A DNA stretch of 64,000 nucleotides from NCBI GenBank assembly GCA_950295325.1, contig OX485804.1, forward strand, positions 5,084,001 through 5,148,000, written 5' to 3'. The DNA comes from Polytrichum commune. Taxonomy: Eukaryota; Streptophyta; Polytrichopsida; Polytrichales; Polytrichaceae. Under the pieces are notes generated by a model. It had not been told where the DNA came from, ran no database searches, and was given only the letters and a program-made list of their open reading frames with translations. Below, in pieces: positions 10,609-20,221 of the stretch (positions are counted from its first letter, which is position 1; the number at the start of each line of letters is the position of its first letter). The position numbers and the translations under genes were made by a program.

Positions 10609-11427
10609 GAGTGTCCCTTTCCAAAATCAACCTGGTCGATGAAGTAGTGCCTATTCATCCATGTTTTTAATCGAGTCCGGCATTGACTAAGTAATATAAG
10701 ATTTGCACTCAGTAATATAATATTGTCAGTTTGTCTCCACCCTGGTCAGATTGAGCATCTAAATCTTGGTAGCAGTTCAATATATGTTGTGTATTCTCAA
10801 ATCAACTATACCATCCATATCATGCTTTACACAATTTGCTATAATAAATATAATCTCATGGATTATTTTTATTCCCTTCAAAATGTTGTATTACAATACT
10901 CAATTGTGCCATGTGTCTCTCTCCCGGATGAACACTACATGTTCAATTTGAAGGTGCTTCCTATGTCTATCAACTCTACTTCCGTGTTGCCAATCTCCTA
11001 GATGATTCGGACTTCAATTATACCAATCTCGAAAAAATCATTTTCATATATTCTTTCTTGGGATCATCCTTGGTTTTAATCATTTACTTATCTATTATAT
11101 CACAATTTTTCTATCATTTTAGCACTTCCCGGTTTCCAATTTTAATGAGACCATTTCAAATTCAGGGCCTTTTTGTTTATTTTTTTACCTATGCATTCCA
11201 TGGAAATAGGTCATATTTTGTTACTATTCTTGGAATATTCTGAGTATATTCGAATCTTTTAACAAATATGCCTAAATTTAGTCAAAGAACTTTGCTATTT
11301 TTACATCCTTTCCGCTCTCCACTCTCCGCTCTCTGCTCACCACTCACATACAAGTGTCGTCCTCCGCTCTTGTATGCATTGCGGTGGTGGTTGGGTTGAT
11401 CATTTCCTGGTGGTTTGTCTAAGTGGT
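10609..11427. other. Non-coding AT-rich spacer with a possible MULE terminal repeat
   Basis: I see no gene. Around 11309-11347 the sequence is rich in CCGCTCTCC and GCTCACCACTCAC units. These resemble the CGCTCACCGCTCAC right end of the Pack-MULE and could be the 3' TIR of the outer MULE. Its left end is outside the window, so this cannot be checked here. Confidence 0.4.
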
Positions 11428-12725
11428 ATGGCGTTGCACGTGGGAGATAGTTCATTGGAGTTGTCGACGAATGCATCGTCATCCGATGTTGAATGTGAAC
11501 TGTCTTCCCCGTCGGCAGGTAGTAATGGTATGCCAAACGTGATGGGGGTGTTTGTGGATACATCCTTCCATGAATCTTTGGAAGTGCACGAACAATCCCT
11601 ACATTCCGGAGATGACCACGATGACATTCCATTGTGTGCCGGTTTTGGGAGGGAGCAATGGGTTGGCCTTGATGTCGTTCTACTCAACGAGGTTGGTGTC
11701 CCGGTGGCAGATGGCATATGTAAAAACTATAATCCCCGTGACTGTGTCGATGCCAACGCCCTTGGTCTCGATGATGTTGGCGTGTGCATCTTAAACTCAT
11801 TGTTTCCGCTAGAGGTCCCCGTGACATGGAGATTTTCCTTGCGTCGATGGCCGCTTCGTCAAGTTCTTCATGAAAAAGTGAGCTTGTGGGATCATGAGCG
11901 GCGGCATAAGCAAACGCAATTAACTTTGTTGGCCAAAACACGTCCTCGCAAAGGCCTCCGTAGATATGATTCAAACCGTGTGCCTTGCGGATATAAGGAG
12001 CGTCGACGGGATCGGCTTTTAGGGGACGAATCTATCCGTCTAGTGTCCGGCAAGGATTGTTGTGCGAGGAAATGTTGCCAATTTTTCCCGCGGGAGAAAA
12101 TTAGGTTTCTGCGTCAAGAGATGTGGCTTGCGGATTTTCGTATAAGATCGGCTAAGAAACTCAAGGTCCACAGAAATTTGCACATTGATACCCATGGGCA
12201 TAAGGTGGTGACACTTATGAATGTGGATGTGTGTTGTATAGCGTGGTATACCATCCACGCCGTCTCCAAGGCTGATTTTTATAGGTTTCGAAAGTATTCA
12301 TCGTTGGGTCGCCGCTCTCGATTTCATGGCAACTCGGGCACAAAGAAACCTAGGGAGGCTACACTCCAAGCGTCCACGACACTATCCACCATCATAGTGC
12401 CATTGGCCGATGCAATGCCCCACAAGATGAGGACATTGTCGTCAGGGGAGAAGGTTGTTCAAATGGTGTTGCCCACGGGCACAAAATGGAAGAACATCTT
12501 AACGGACATCAATGAAGTAGGTCGCATAGCGGGATGTGGACCCATTTCTTTATCCAAGTTGAGTGTGATTAAAAACCAGCAGTTTGCGGAATACATTTTG
12601 AAAAGACCCGGGGACAAGTTTGCCAGGTGTACGACGTGTGAAAAATACAAAGGTCTTTGAGACGCCCACCCCATAAGCATTGAATCTCATTCCAGACACC
12701 AGAAAAAATATAGAGCATGTCAACA
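11428..12725 (+). pseudogene. DUF7869-like transposon-associated gene, 5' part
   Basis: An open frame reaches TGA at 12658-12660. It encodes an acidic N-terminus, a Cys-rich block (GKDCCARKCCQFFPREKIRFLR), then MWLADF, VHRNLHIDTHG, VDVCCIAWYTIHAVSKADFYR, GEKVVQMVLPTGTKWK and PGDKFARCTTCEKYKGL. I associate this order with the large plant family that ends in a DUF7869 domain, often transposon-linked; the name is from memory. The TGA falls where an Arg codon (CGA) fits. After it a one-base shift near the A-run at 12702-12707 is needed to reach the frame that continues at 14138. A solo LTR is inserted at 12726. Function is unknown and the copy is dead. Confidence 0.7.
12721..12725. repeat. Left 5 bp target-site duplication of the solo LTR
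   Basis: CAACA, repeated exactly at 14133-14137 on the other side of the LTR. Confidence 0.8.
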
Positions 12726-13057
12726 TGTGAGGCCAAACCACCCACCCTTAAGCGTCCTAGTCCGGGTGAGGGAATGGGTATCACATTCGTGTTCATATAG
12801 CTCCCTCTTAACAACTTCATAAAACTCCATTTCAATTCCCATCAATTCTTACACACCAATTTATTCCACAATAAGAGTGCAAGCATTGAAAAATGCTCTT
12901 CTCGAATGTCAACCCCGTAGTACATCCCATCGTAAAACCCATAGATCTAGTGAACATTCAATATCCCCACCTAACATGACGTGGTGTGCTCACTTACTCA
13001 CTAGCTAATCAACTAGGCCGACTTGGCCAACTTAAGCCACCCCCAATTGCCAATGTA

Positions 13058-13520
13058 AGCCGTTCCAGCTGCTCCCTTTTATCTGAAATCTTTTTCGATA
13101 GTTCTCAGCTGCCCCTTGCTGACTGCAGCCGGTCCAGCTGCTCACTTCTATCTGAAATCCTTCTTGGTAGTCTCAGCTACCCCCTTGCTGGCCGAAACCA
13201 GTTCAGCTGCTCCCTTCTATCTGAAATCCTTCTTGGTAGCTCTCAGCTTCCCCTTGCATACTACAACCAGTCCAGCTGCTCCCTTCTATATGAAATCCTT
13301 CTCGGTAGTTCTCAGCTACCCCCTTGCTGGCCGAAACCAGTTTAGCTGCTCCCTTCTATCTGAAATCCTTCTTGGTAGTCTCAGCTACCCCCTTGCTGGC
13401 TGAAACCAGTTCAGCTGCTCCCTTCTATCTAGAATCCTTCTTGGTAGCTTTCAGCTGCCCCTTGCTGACTGCAACCAGTCCAGCTGCTCCCTTCTATCTG
13501 AAATCCTTCTCGGCAGTTAC
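13058..13520. repeat. Tandem repeat of about 62-65 bp inside the solo LTR
   Basis: About seven units share AGCTGCTCCCTTCTATCTGA, AATCCTTCTTGGTAGT, CTCAGCTACCCCCTTGCTGG and a CCGAAACCAGTTC variant. Overlapping open frames through it are repeat-driven. Confidence 0.85.
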
Positions 13521-13542
13521 CCTTAATCCCAGCAGTCCCCCA

Positions 13543-13660
13543 CTAATTCCACTAAGTCCTCTACCTAATTACCCTAACCAAGCCCACTAATTCCACTAAG
13601 TCCCTACCTAATTACCCTAACCAAGCCCACTAATTCCACTAAGTCCCTACCTAATTCCAC
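13543..13660. repeat. Short tandem repeat, about 43 bp unit
   Basis: Units read CCACTAATTCCACTAAGTCC then CTACCTAATTACCCTAACCA, about two and a half copies. Confidence 0.8.
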
Positions 13661-13696
13661 ATATTTTCTAGCTCTAAGAGCTCAAATTCCTAGAGA

Positions 13697-13751
13697 AAAA
13701 GGAGAGAGAGAGAGAGAGAGAGAGAAAGAAAGAGAAAGAGAAGAAAAGAAG

Positions 13752-13782
<31 letters not shown>
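13697..13782. repeat. GA microsatellite followed by a poly-A tract
   Basis: A (GA)n run passes into GAAA units and then an A tract of about 28 bases. This is low-complexity sequence within the solo LTR. Confidence 0.9.
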
Positions 13783-14132
13783 AGGAGAGGGCATCCAAGA
13801 CCACAACCCCTTAACCTTCTCCTACTTAGTAGGACCTTATCCTATCCACTAAACCCTCACCCCCTAAACCAACAAAAACATGTTCTTAATCAAACATTTA
13901 AATCCAAGGCCCTTCCCCTTGCTTCATCAAACACTACTTCACTTAATCAAGCACTCCCTAATGCCACTAAGCTTCTAATTAATCACACAAAAAATAGGCT
14001 TAAGGCCTAAAACATAAATCCACACCAAGCCTCATTTTTTTATACTTTTGATTGTTTCAATAACAATTTCAAATGCAATTCTAAATAAATTCTAAACATA
14101 AAACAAATATGAGCAACCATTTTGGGCTCATA

Positions 14133-14137
14133 CAACA
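14133..14137. repeat. Right 5 bp target-site duplication of the solo LTR
   Basis: CAACA, identical to 12721-12725. Coding sequence of the interrupted gene (NNQEAHRQDYY) starts here. Confidence 0.8.
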
Positions 14138-15886
14138 ATCAAGAGGCACACCGTCAAGATTACTATAAGAATCGTGCTCTATCCATAATGAGGCCCACAG
14201 AGGTTCTTACAGTCATCCATGATAAAATGGACCACGCCAAGACCACATGCCCTTGTTATGCACGCAAAATAAAGGCCACGGATGGTCTCTTCAAGTTGTC
14301 CGTAGCTGTGACAGGTTTGTGTGAAATCATTACTATGTTTTGAAAGTCTCTCCAATTTTCTTGGATATGATGTCCAACTTCATACATCCGTTTAGTGGTT
14401 ATTTCATTTTTGTTGTTCACCATCGTTTTTTTTTAGGTATAATTGCCCATGGCCATGGGGACGTTAAGTATGCCCATTATGGTTTGGATTTTTACCCTGG
14501 CGATGCTAGCCACACGGTGGGTTCATTTGCAAAACTCTTGCGCGATCTAGAGAAGCCGCCGGTACATTCATCACGTGCAATGTTTGATGGTTGTGGAACG
14601 ACACCCCTTTATGAGGCAGTGCTTGCGGGGAAGGAGGTTTGTATGTCATCATTGCCAGAACCACCCGGAGAACCCATTTGTGCAAAACCATTGCCTCCAA
14701 CTCTCCACGTTCAACTTGATAATTGTGCGAAAGACAACAAATGTCGATACGTATTTTGTTTTTGGTCATTGTTTGTGGCGAAAGGAATCTTCAAAGAGGT
14801 GTTTGTGTCTTTTTTGATGGTGGGACACACACACGATGACATTGATGCATCATTCGGACGTTGGAGCATAAAGTTGCATGAAGAAGATTTTCCGACCATA
14901 CCACTTCTTATGAAATCATATATGGATTTAGACCATATGCCGGTGATCCCGCACATGATTGAGGAAGTACCAAATTTCAAGGCCTTCATCAAGCCATACA
15001 TGTTGAAGGGAGGGGACCGTTTGGTGGGACATACCAAAGTACAACAATTCCGATTCTATATGAGGGATGATGGTGTCCCGGCCATGCAGTTCAAGCCTTT
15101 GTGCACATCTCCTAATTGGGGCCCGGATGATGGTATACTCGTATGGTGTCAAGACAATGATGAGAAATGTTTGGTCCCGGATGGGGAACCAAAGCCTTGC
15201 AAACCCGAACCCATGAAGAATGGGCCGGAAATCATCAAAGGCATATCCGGATTCATTGAATATTGGAAAGAGTTGTGCGAGGAGGACATCACCAGACGTG
15301 TTAGAGATACCCATGAACCATTGATCGCGTATTGGGATCGCATTCGCTCGGCCTTTATGACATTTGGTGGCGACACCCGTACGACTCTGACACATGGATT
15401 TTGGCCACAAAGTCGTTTGACGGCTGTCGAGTCCGACACTATATTTTTCAGCAATTGAGACGTTCGTGAAGAGTTCGCAATGGACGAGCATTACGTTGGC
15501 CCTACCCGCAATCGACCGGCACCGTCGTTTCGTGTAGGTGTTGATTGCCATGAAGGTTATTTGGTCCTCGTACGAGCAGGGGATGAAGAGCATCCCAAGC
15601 CAATTTGGTTGGTTAAAGCATTGTCTTCACCCAATTTTGTTCGAACTAGCCCCAACTTTCGTCAATTTGAGGTGGAATATTGTCGTCCAAGCACTAAAGA
15701 CCAAAACGTGCTTCGCACTTATTTAGGTTGGGACACCAAAAAGAATTTTAAGTGGACAGTGGACTCAGCGTACACACCGGTTTGGATAAACACGAATACT
15801 ATGCTTTGTGCTTGGAGGCCGCGTAAAGGTTCCAAAACAGAAACAATGACCATCCCCCAAAAACATGTAGATTTTGCCAAAGACAA
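14138..15886 (+). pseudogene. DUF7869-like gene, 3' part
   Basis: Continues the gene broken at 12726. Coding runs NQEAHRQDYYKNRAL and VIHDKMDHAKT to 14314. A GT-AG intron (14315-14436) follows, then IIAHGHGDVKYAHYGLDFYP, VQLDNCAKDNKCRYVFCFWS, GHTHDDIDASFGRWSIKL, IEEVPNFKAFI and, after TGA at 15456-15458, DVREEFAMDEHYVGP and a C-terminal domain to FAKDN. HTHDDID with the upstream LDNC and HGHGD blocks forms an Asp-rich core reminiscent of a nuclease or transposase active site; this is inference. The TGA is in frame (frame resumes at 15459), a nonsense lesion. A second LTR of the same family is inserted at 15887, near the natural C-terminus. Confidence 0.7.
15882..15886. repeat. Presumed left target-site duplication (GACAA) of the second LTR insertion
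   Basis: The five bases before the LTR start TATGAGCCC. The partner copy would be beyond the right edge of the window, so this is a prediction. Confidence 0.35.
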
Positions 15887-16160
15887 TATGAGCCCAAAAT
15901 GGTTGCTCATATTTGTTTTATGCTTAGAATTTACTTAAAAATGCATTTGGAGTGTTATTGAAACAATCAAAAGTATAAGAAGAGTGAGGCTTGGTGTGGT
16001 TTATGTTTTAGGCCTTAAGCCTATTTTGTGTGGTTAATTAGAAGCTTAGTGGCATTAGGGAGTGTTTTGGTTAAGTGAATAGTGTTTGATGAAGCAAGGA
16101 GAAAGGCCTTGGATTTAAATGTTTGATTTAGAACATGTTTTTGTTGGTTTAGGGGGTGAA
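15887..16160 (+). mobile_element. 5' fragment of a second LTR of the solo-LTR family, plus orientation
   Basis: The sequence from TATGAGCCCAAAATGG onward matches the reverse complement of 14132 back to about 13860, with scattered substitutions and small indels. It stops at 16160 where the E1 retrotransposon LTR begins. The rest of this LTR should lie to the right of E1, outside the window. Confidence 0.8.
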
Positions 16161-17133
16161 TGTCGCGCACCTCTCCATGAGGAGTGGCCGAAACACCATG
16201 GGCACAAGGGGGACCCCGGAGTGACACCCGGGACTTGTGGCGCCGTTGGTGAGAGGGCCCAAGTGATCCTAGTGTGGGTGAGGGCCCCGGGCGTTGGGAA
16301 CGCCTCCCACCCACGGAGACTAGGAGGCACAAGGGCAAGGCCATGAGCTATGCGTAGCTCATGGCGTGGTGATTCTAGAATGCTCAAGAACACCTCAATC
16401 GGAGGTGTGAGCTAGGAGTTATGGCCATTTGAGTGGGGCGCTGTCCCGGGACAGCGCCCTGGTACAGCAGTGCCTGGGAGTGATTCCCAGGACTGCCAAG
16501 GTTCAAACAGGCATAACTTCCTCACCACTTGCCCGAATGGGGCAAGTGAGGAGTCCATCGGCATCTACGTGAAGCGTAGATGAAGATGGAGTGGTCAAGT
16601 GTTAGCATTCAACATCATACAAGGAAGTTATGATGGTCTGAAGCTGCTGGGGGCTTCTAGGCCCAGCGGCTAAGGGAAAATGTCCACTTGGCCCCAACTC
16701 TTGGTAGAGAGACAAGAGGTTGGTTGACGGTGGGGTAGGGGCCCCGCGTAGAGTCCTAGAGGCTTATATGGGTGAGGTGGTGTGGCCTCACCCACCCGAG
16801 GCCGAACGGCAAGGCTTCCATGGGCATTGGCCCATTGTGAGGCCATAGTTGCCTAGTATGGTTCGGGTTGTTGTAGTGTTGCTCCGGCAATGCGATGATC
16901 AACATGGGATTGGACTTCCATGGATGGAAGTCCACATCTAGGAATGGGTTACCGATTAAGGGGTGAGTCCCGAAAGCAAAGTAGGAGGGTTGGTTCCCTC
17001 CTATGAACTATAAGGTCCGGGGTAGGAGGAGCTAATCATTAGCATGGCGGAATGCGAATGGTTAGCGCTCGTAACCTTTGCTAGAATTGAAAATTAGCAA
17101 GATTGTGAAGGGGGGCTAGCAAGGGTTGCGACA
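16161..17133 (+). repeat. E1 5' LTR (LTR A, 973 bp)
   Basis: Runs TGTCGC to GCGACA, perfect 6 bp inverted termini, directly followed by the primer site. It contains at least eleven perfect or near-perfect hairpins (for example 16340-16365, 16436-16459, 16526-16548, 16562-16582, 16769-16794, 16911-16934, 16982-17003). A TTATATGG TATA-like motif lies near 16764. Copies B, C and D are at 22376, 24022 and 60078. Confidence 0.95.
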
Positions 17134-17147
17134 CTTGGTATCAGAGC
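17134..17147 (+). promoter_or_regulatory. E1 primer-binding site
   Basis: CTTGGTATCAGAGC immediately after the LTR contains the TGGTATCAGAGC complement to the 3' end of initiator methionine tRNA. Confidence 0.9.
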
Positions 17148-17184
17148 AAGGTTCCAATATTTGAGCTAGCACTTTGAGGGAAGC

Positions 17185-18340
17185 ATGGCTATCAAATAAG
17201 CGGGTTATGATGGTGACCCGGGGTTTCCAAAAGGTTGTGAGGCTCAAATTGGAACAAAGATCATGTGTAAATGGAATTTGACCATATCATTGGTTCTAAT
17301 GACAATGGTGGGCATGAGGGTGGATTTGGTAAGGAAAATGGAGGAGTGCTTTGACAAGGGCTCCCCCACACCTCAAAAAACATTTGGGGCCTAGAATACC
17401 GAAAGCACCCAAAACCTTGGAGGGTATTAATGTTGGATTGAAATTTCAATTCGAGATGCTTTGAAGGTTTGGATGTTGAAATGAACTTGGTGCTAATGAG
17501 GCACCCGGGGCCTCTTAAGGCCTATGTGCGCTATTCAAACGCACAAATGAAGGATACACCTAAAACGGACGAGCTTTCTAAGAAATGCATCGTTTTAGGT
17601 GGGGTTTAAAAGCGGGTGGTGGATGCCTTGTTTAAGTCCCCAAGGCTTCTTGAGGACATGGTGGGGATCATCAAGTTTGCAAGATCATTGAATCCGATGG
17701 TCCCGAAGAAAAGTTTGGCGGCGCATCACCACAAGTGGCTTTAGCCAAAGTTGGTCCCAAAGAAATGAGTGCAAATTGTTTGGTTCATTTTACTTAGGCA
17801 AAATATGTTGGTGCCGCTAACAGAATGTTGAAAGGTGACTTTATGCTTCCAAGGCAAATCATACTCATGCCGCGGACGGAATGTTGGAAGGTGGGTTTGT
17901 CCTACCAAGGCAATTCATGTTCGTGCCGCATACGGAGTGTGGGAAGGTGGCTTTGTGCTATCAAGGGAAAACATGTTTGTTTTGTGGACAAATTATTGGA
18001 AATTACTTTTGTAGCACTAAACCAATTCGTCCCACGGACGAAATGTTAAAAGTTGGCTTTGCGGACCGAGCCAAAACATATTGTTGCGGTGGACGGAGAA
18101 TTAGATGGTGGCTTTGTGGCCAAGGCTAGTAGCCTTAAGCCAAGGCCAAGTCATGTATACCTTGAGGCTCAAATGAATGGGAGATATGTCTCATGAGTTG
18201 TCAAAGAGGCAACGGACTCTTTCATGAGCCGAAAGCTCACAAGGGGGTTGGGGCTCGCGGACGGGTAGAGCCGGCAAGCCCACCAAAGTACGGTTTGCAA
18301 AGGGCGAACCGCATGAAGCAAAGGAGGCGGCGATGCATGT
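17185..18340 (+). pseudogene. E1 gag, degenerate
   Basis: The first ATG after the primer site is followed within a few codons by a stop (ATGGCTATCAAATAA); in E3 the same site reads on. A gag-like stretch (PLKAYVRYSNAQMKDTPKTDELSKKC) occurs near 17510-17600. Downstream, about 17806-18100, imperfect units of roughly 60 bp sharing GGAATGTTG, AAGGTGGCTTTGTGC and CCAAGGCAAA, with CxxCG-type translations, suggest a multiplied, decayed zinc-knuckle region. Many stops and shifts are present. Confidence 0.55.
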
Positions 18341-18660
18341 AACCTTTTGATGTGGGACATTAGATTTTTGTCAACATTTCACTCTATGTGAAATAAATGA
18401 GGTGCATGTCATTGGAAAGGTCACCTTCTTTGAAACTCACATGATAGATGTGAGGTGCAAGCCGGTGTGCTTGCGGTGCATTATGATGTGTCATAATGGC
18501 AAAGAATTGAAGTTCAAATTGACAAGGACTCCTATGGTAGGAGGATCTAAGTTGAATTTGGTTTTAATGGACCAAATGAAAAATAGAAAGCATAATGGTC
18601 GTGGTTCAATTGGAGCAACTCCAAGGAACGTATGGGGAGGCTAGGAAAGATGGGCCTCCC
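18341..18660 (+). pseudogene. E1 protease remnant
   Basis: The reading CGTLDFCQ-like, FETHMIDVRCKPVCLRCI and HNGKELKFKL corresponds to the C-terminal half of the Ty3/gypsy protease (family pattern ILGNTFLD then HxVDVLR). The catalytic DTGA region is not recognisable. Parallel copies are at 26127-26516 and 61458-61847. Confidence 0.55.
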
Positions 18661-18960
18661 CCAAACAACATTGGTGTGATGTTGGTGAGATACAAGGATG
18701 TATTCACCAATGTGTTACCCAAAAAAATTACCGCCAAGGAGTGAAAAATAACTTTGCTCAATGAGAGATTGAGCTCTTGAGGTATGTGGTGACAAAGGAA
18801 GTTGGTGGACGAACATGAAGAATGTCAAGGCAATCCAAAAGGAGAATTGGCCCTTGATTCAAAAAGGGCTTAGGTCATTTGTTGGCCTAACCAATTAGTA
18901 CCACCACTTCATTCGAGAGTTTTCTAAGGTTGCTAGGACCTTATTCAACTTATTGAGGAA
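18661..18960 (+). pseudogene. E1 reverse transcriptase stub with the catalytic core deleted
   Basis: The N-terminal spacer motif RYKDVFTNVLPK near 18690-18720 is followed only about 150 bp later by the C-terminal connection motif (family form RSFVGLANYYHHFI-FSKVA) near 18875-18945. In complete Ty3/gypsy elements these are separated by several hundred bp containing the palm with YxDD. That core is absent here and in E2 and E3, so the deletion predates their spread. Confidence 0.7.
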
Positions 18961-19850
18961 AATGGCTATCCCAAGAGTGGGATGAGCCTTGTTACCAAGC
19001 CTTTGGGGGGCTCAAAAACAAGTTCTCTTCGCCGCTTGTGCTTAAGTTCGCGGACTTTGACAAACCTTTTGAGGTGCATACGGGGGCGAGTGACTTTAGC
19101 ATTGGCGGATGTTGAGGCAAAATGGATGGCCATTGCACATAAGAGCATGAAGCTCAATGGTTGTCCGACCTTGTCCAACTTATGCAAGAAATGACTATCC
19201 CAAAAGTGGGATGAGCCTTGCCACCAAGTCTTTAAGAAGCTTAACACCAAGTTCTCTTCGCCGCCCGTGCTCAAAGTTTGCGAAATTTGACAAACCTTTT
19301 GAGGTGCATACGGGGGCGAGTAACTTTACCATTGGCGGATGTTGATCCAAGATGGATGCCCATTGCATATGGGAGCATTAAGCTTAAAGGTTGTCAAACC
19401 TTGTGCGACTTGTGAAAGAAATGGCTATCCCAAGAGTGGGATGAGCCTTGCCCCAAAGTCTTTGGGGAGCTTAATACAAAGTTGTCTTTGCCACCCGTGT
19501 TCAAGTTCGCGGAGCTTGACAAACCTTTTGAGGTGCATACGGGGGGAGCGAGTGACTTTGCCATTGGCGGATGGTTAACGTAAGTTGGATGGCCATTGCA
19601 TATGAGAGCGTTAAGCTTGATGGTTATCCGACCTTATCCGACTTGTGGAAGAAATGGCTATCCCAAGAGTGGGATGAGCCTTGCCACCAAGTCTTTGGGG
19701 AGCTTGAGAGCAAGTTCTCTTAGGCGCCCGTGGTCAAGTTCGCGGAGCTTGACAAACCTTTTGAGGTGCATACGGGGGTGAATGACTTTGCCAATGGCGG
19801 ATTGTTGATTTAAGATGGATGGCCTTTGCATATGGGAGCATGAAGCTCGA
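18961..19850 (+). repeat. E1 tandem array of the RT-thumb/RNase H segment, four units of about 230 bp
   Basis: Units start near 18961, 19191, 19421 and 19653. Each encodes a degenerate KWLSQEWDEPCHQVFGELK, SSPPVLKFAELDKPFEVHTG, ASDFTIGG segment, then QDGHPIAYESMKL-like sequence. The RNase H Asp of the family motif VHTDAS is Gly (TGAS) in every unit. E3 has four such units and E2 three. Confidence 0.85.
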
Positions 19851-20175
19851 TGGTTGTCAAAGAAGACAACCAACTCATGCCAAACAACTTCTTTGCCGTA
19901 GTGCATTACTTGAAGATGTGGCGACACTATTTGGGGTCGCACAAAGCAAAGGTCTATATGGACAATGTGTCCTAAAAGAATTTTGACATTCAAGCGCAAG
20001 TGAGCGCCAAGTCATTGCGGTGGCATGATAGTTTGGCGCTTATGAACGTGGATTTGATCCACAAACCGGACCGTGGAAATGTGGTGCCGGATGCGCGAAG
20101 TAGACCGGAAGAGTTCCAAGCAATGAGAACCATCCAAACCTTGTGGCTAATGTGTGCCGGCGAAGGAAACTTGTG
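19851..20175 (+). pseudogene. E1 RNase H C-terminal part
   Basis: Follows the array with AVVHYLKMWRHYLGSHKAKV, YMDNVS, a stop, then QAQVSAKSLRWHDSLALMNV, DLIHKPDRGNVVPDA and PEEFQAM. This matches the Ty3/gypsy RNase H to connection sequence (family form HKPGRxNVVPDALSR). A TAA interrupts it near 19972. Confidence 0.7.
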
Positions 20176-20221
20176 ATGCAAGATACGGGAGGGGTAAATT
20201 AACTACCCCAAAGCACAAAAG

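Larger units (their letters stand above)
12726..14132 (-). mobile_element. Solo LTR (1,407 bp), minus orientation, in the DUF7869-like gene
   Basis: In plus orientation it starts TGTGAGGCC and ends GGGCTCATA; in its own (minus) direction it starts TATGAGCCC and ends GGCCTCACA. The termini are near-perfect short inverted repeats and it is flanked by CAACA on both sides, as expected for an LTR retrotransposon reduced to one LTR by recombination. It contains no open frame. Its interior holds a 13058-13520 tandem repeat, a second short repeat and a GA/poly-A tract. A second copy of the first about 275 bp lies at 15887-16160 in the opposite orientation. Confidence 0.75.

Noticed and set aside
13116-13590. 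Three overlapping frames with repeated LAETSSAAPFYLKSFLV text
   Set aside because: They arise from a tandem repeat with a unit compatible with several frames inside a solo LTR.
16021-16393. Pro/Arg-rich frames on both strands in each LTR
   Set aside because: They recur only because the LTR recurs. They are GC-rich hairpin sequence with no start context or domain.
16340-16582. LTR hairpins as microRNA precursors
   Set aside because: Stems are 8-12 bp, far too short for a plant miRNA precursor.
18961-19850. Regular 230 bp repeats as a CRISPR-like or satellite array
   Set aside because: Each unit encodes a recognisable gypsy RT/RNase H segment and sits at the right place in pol.
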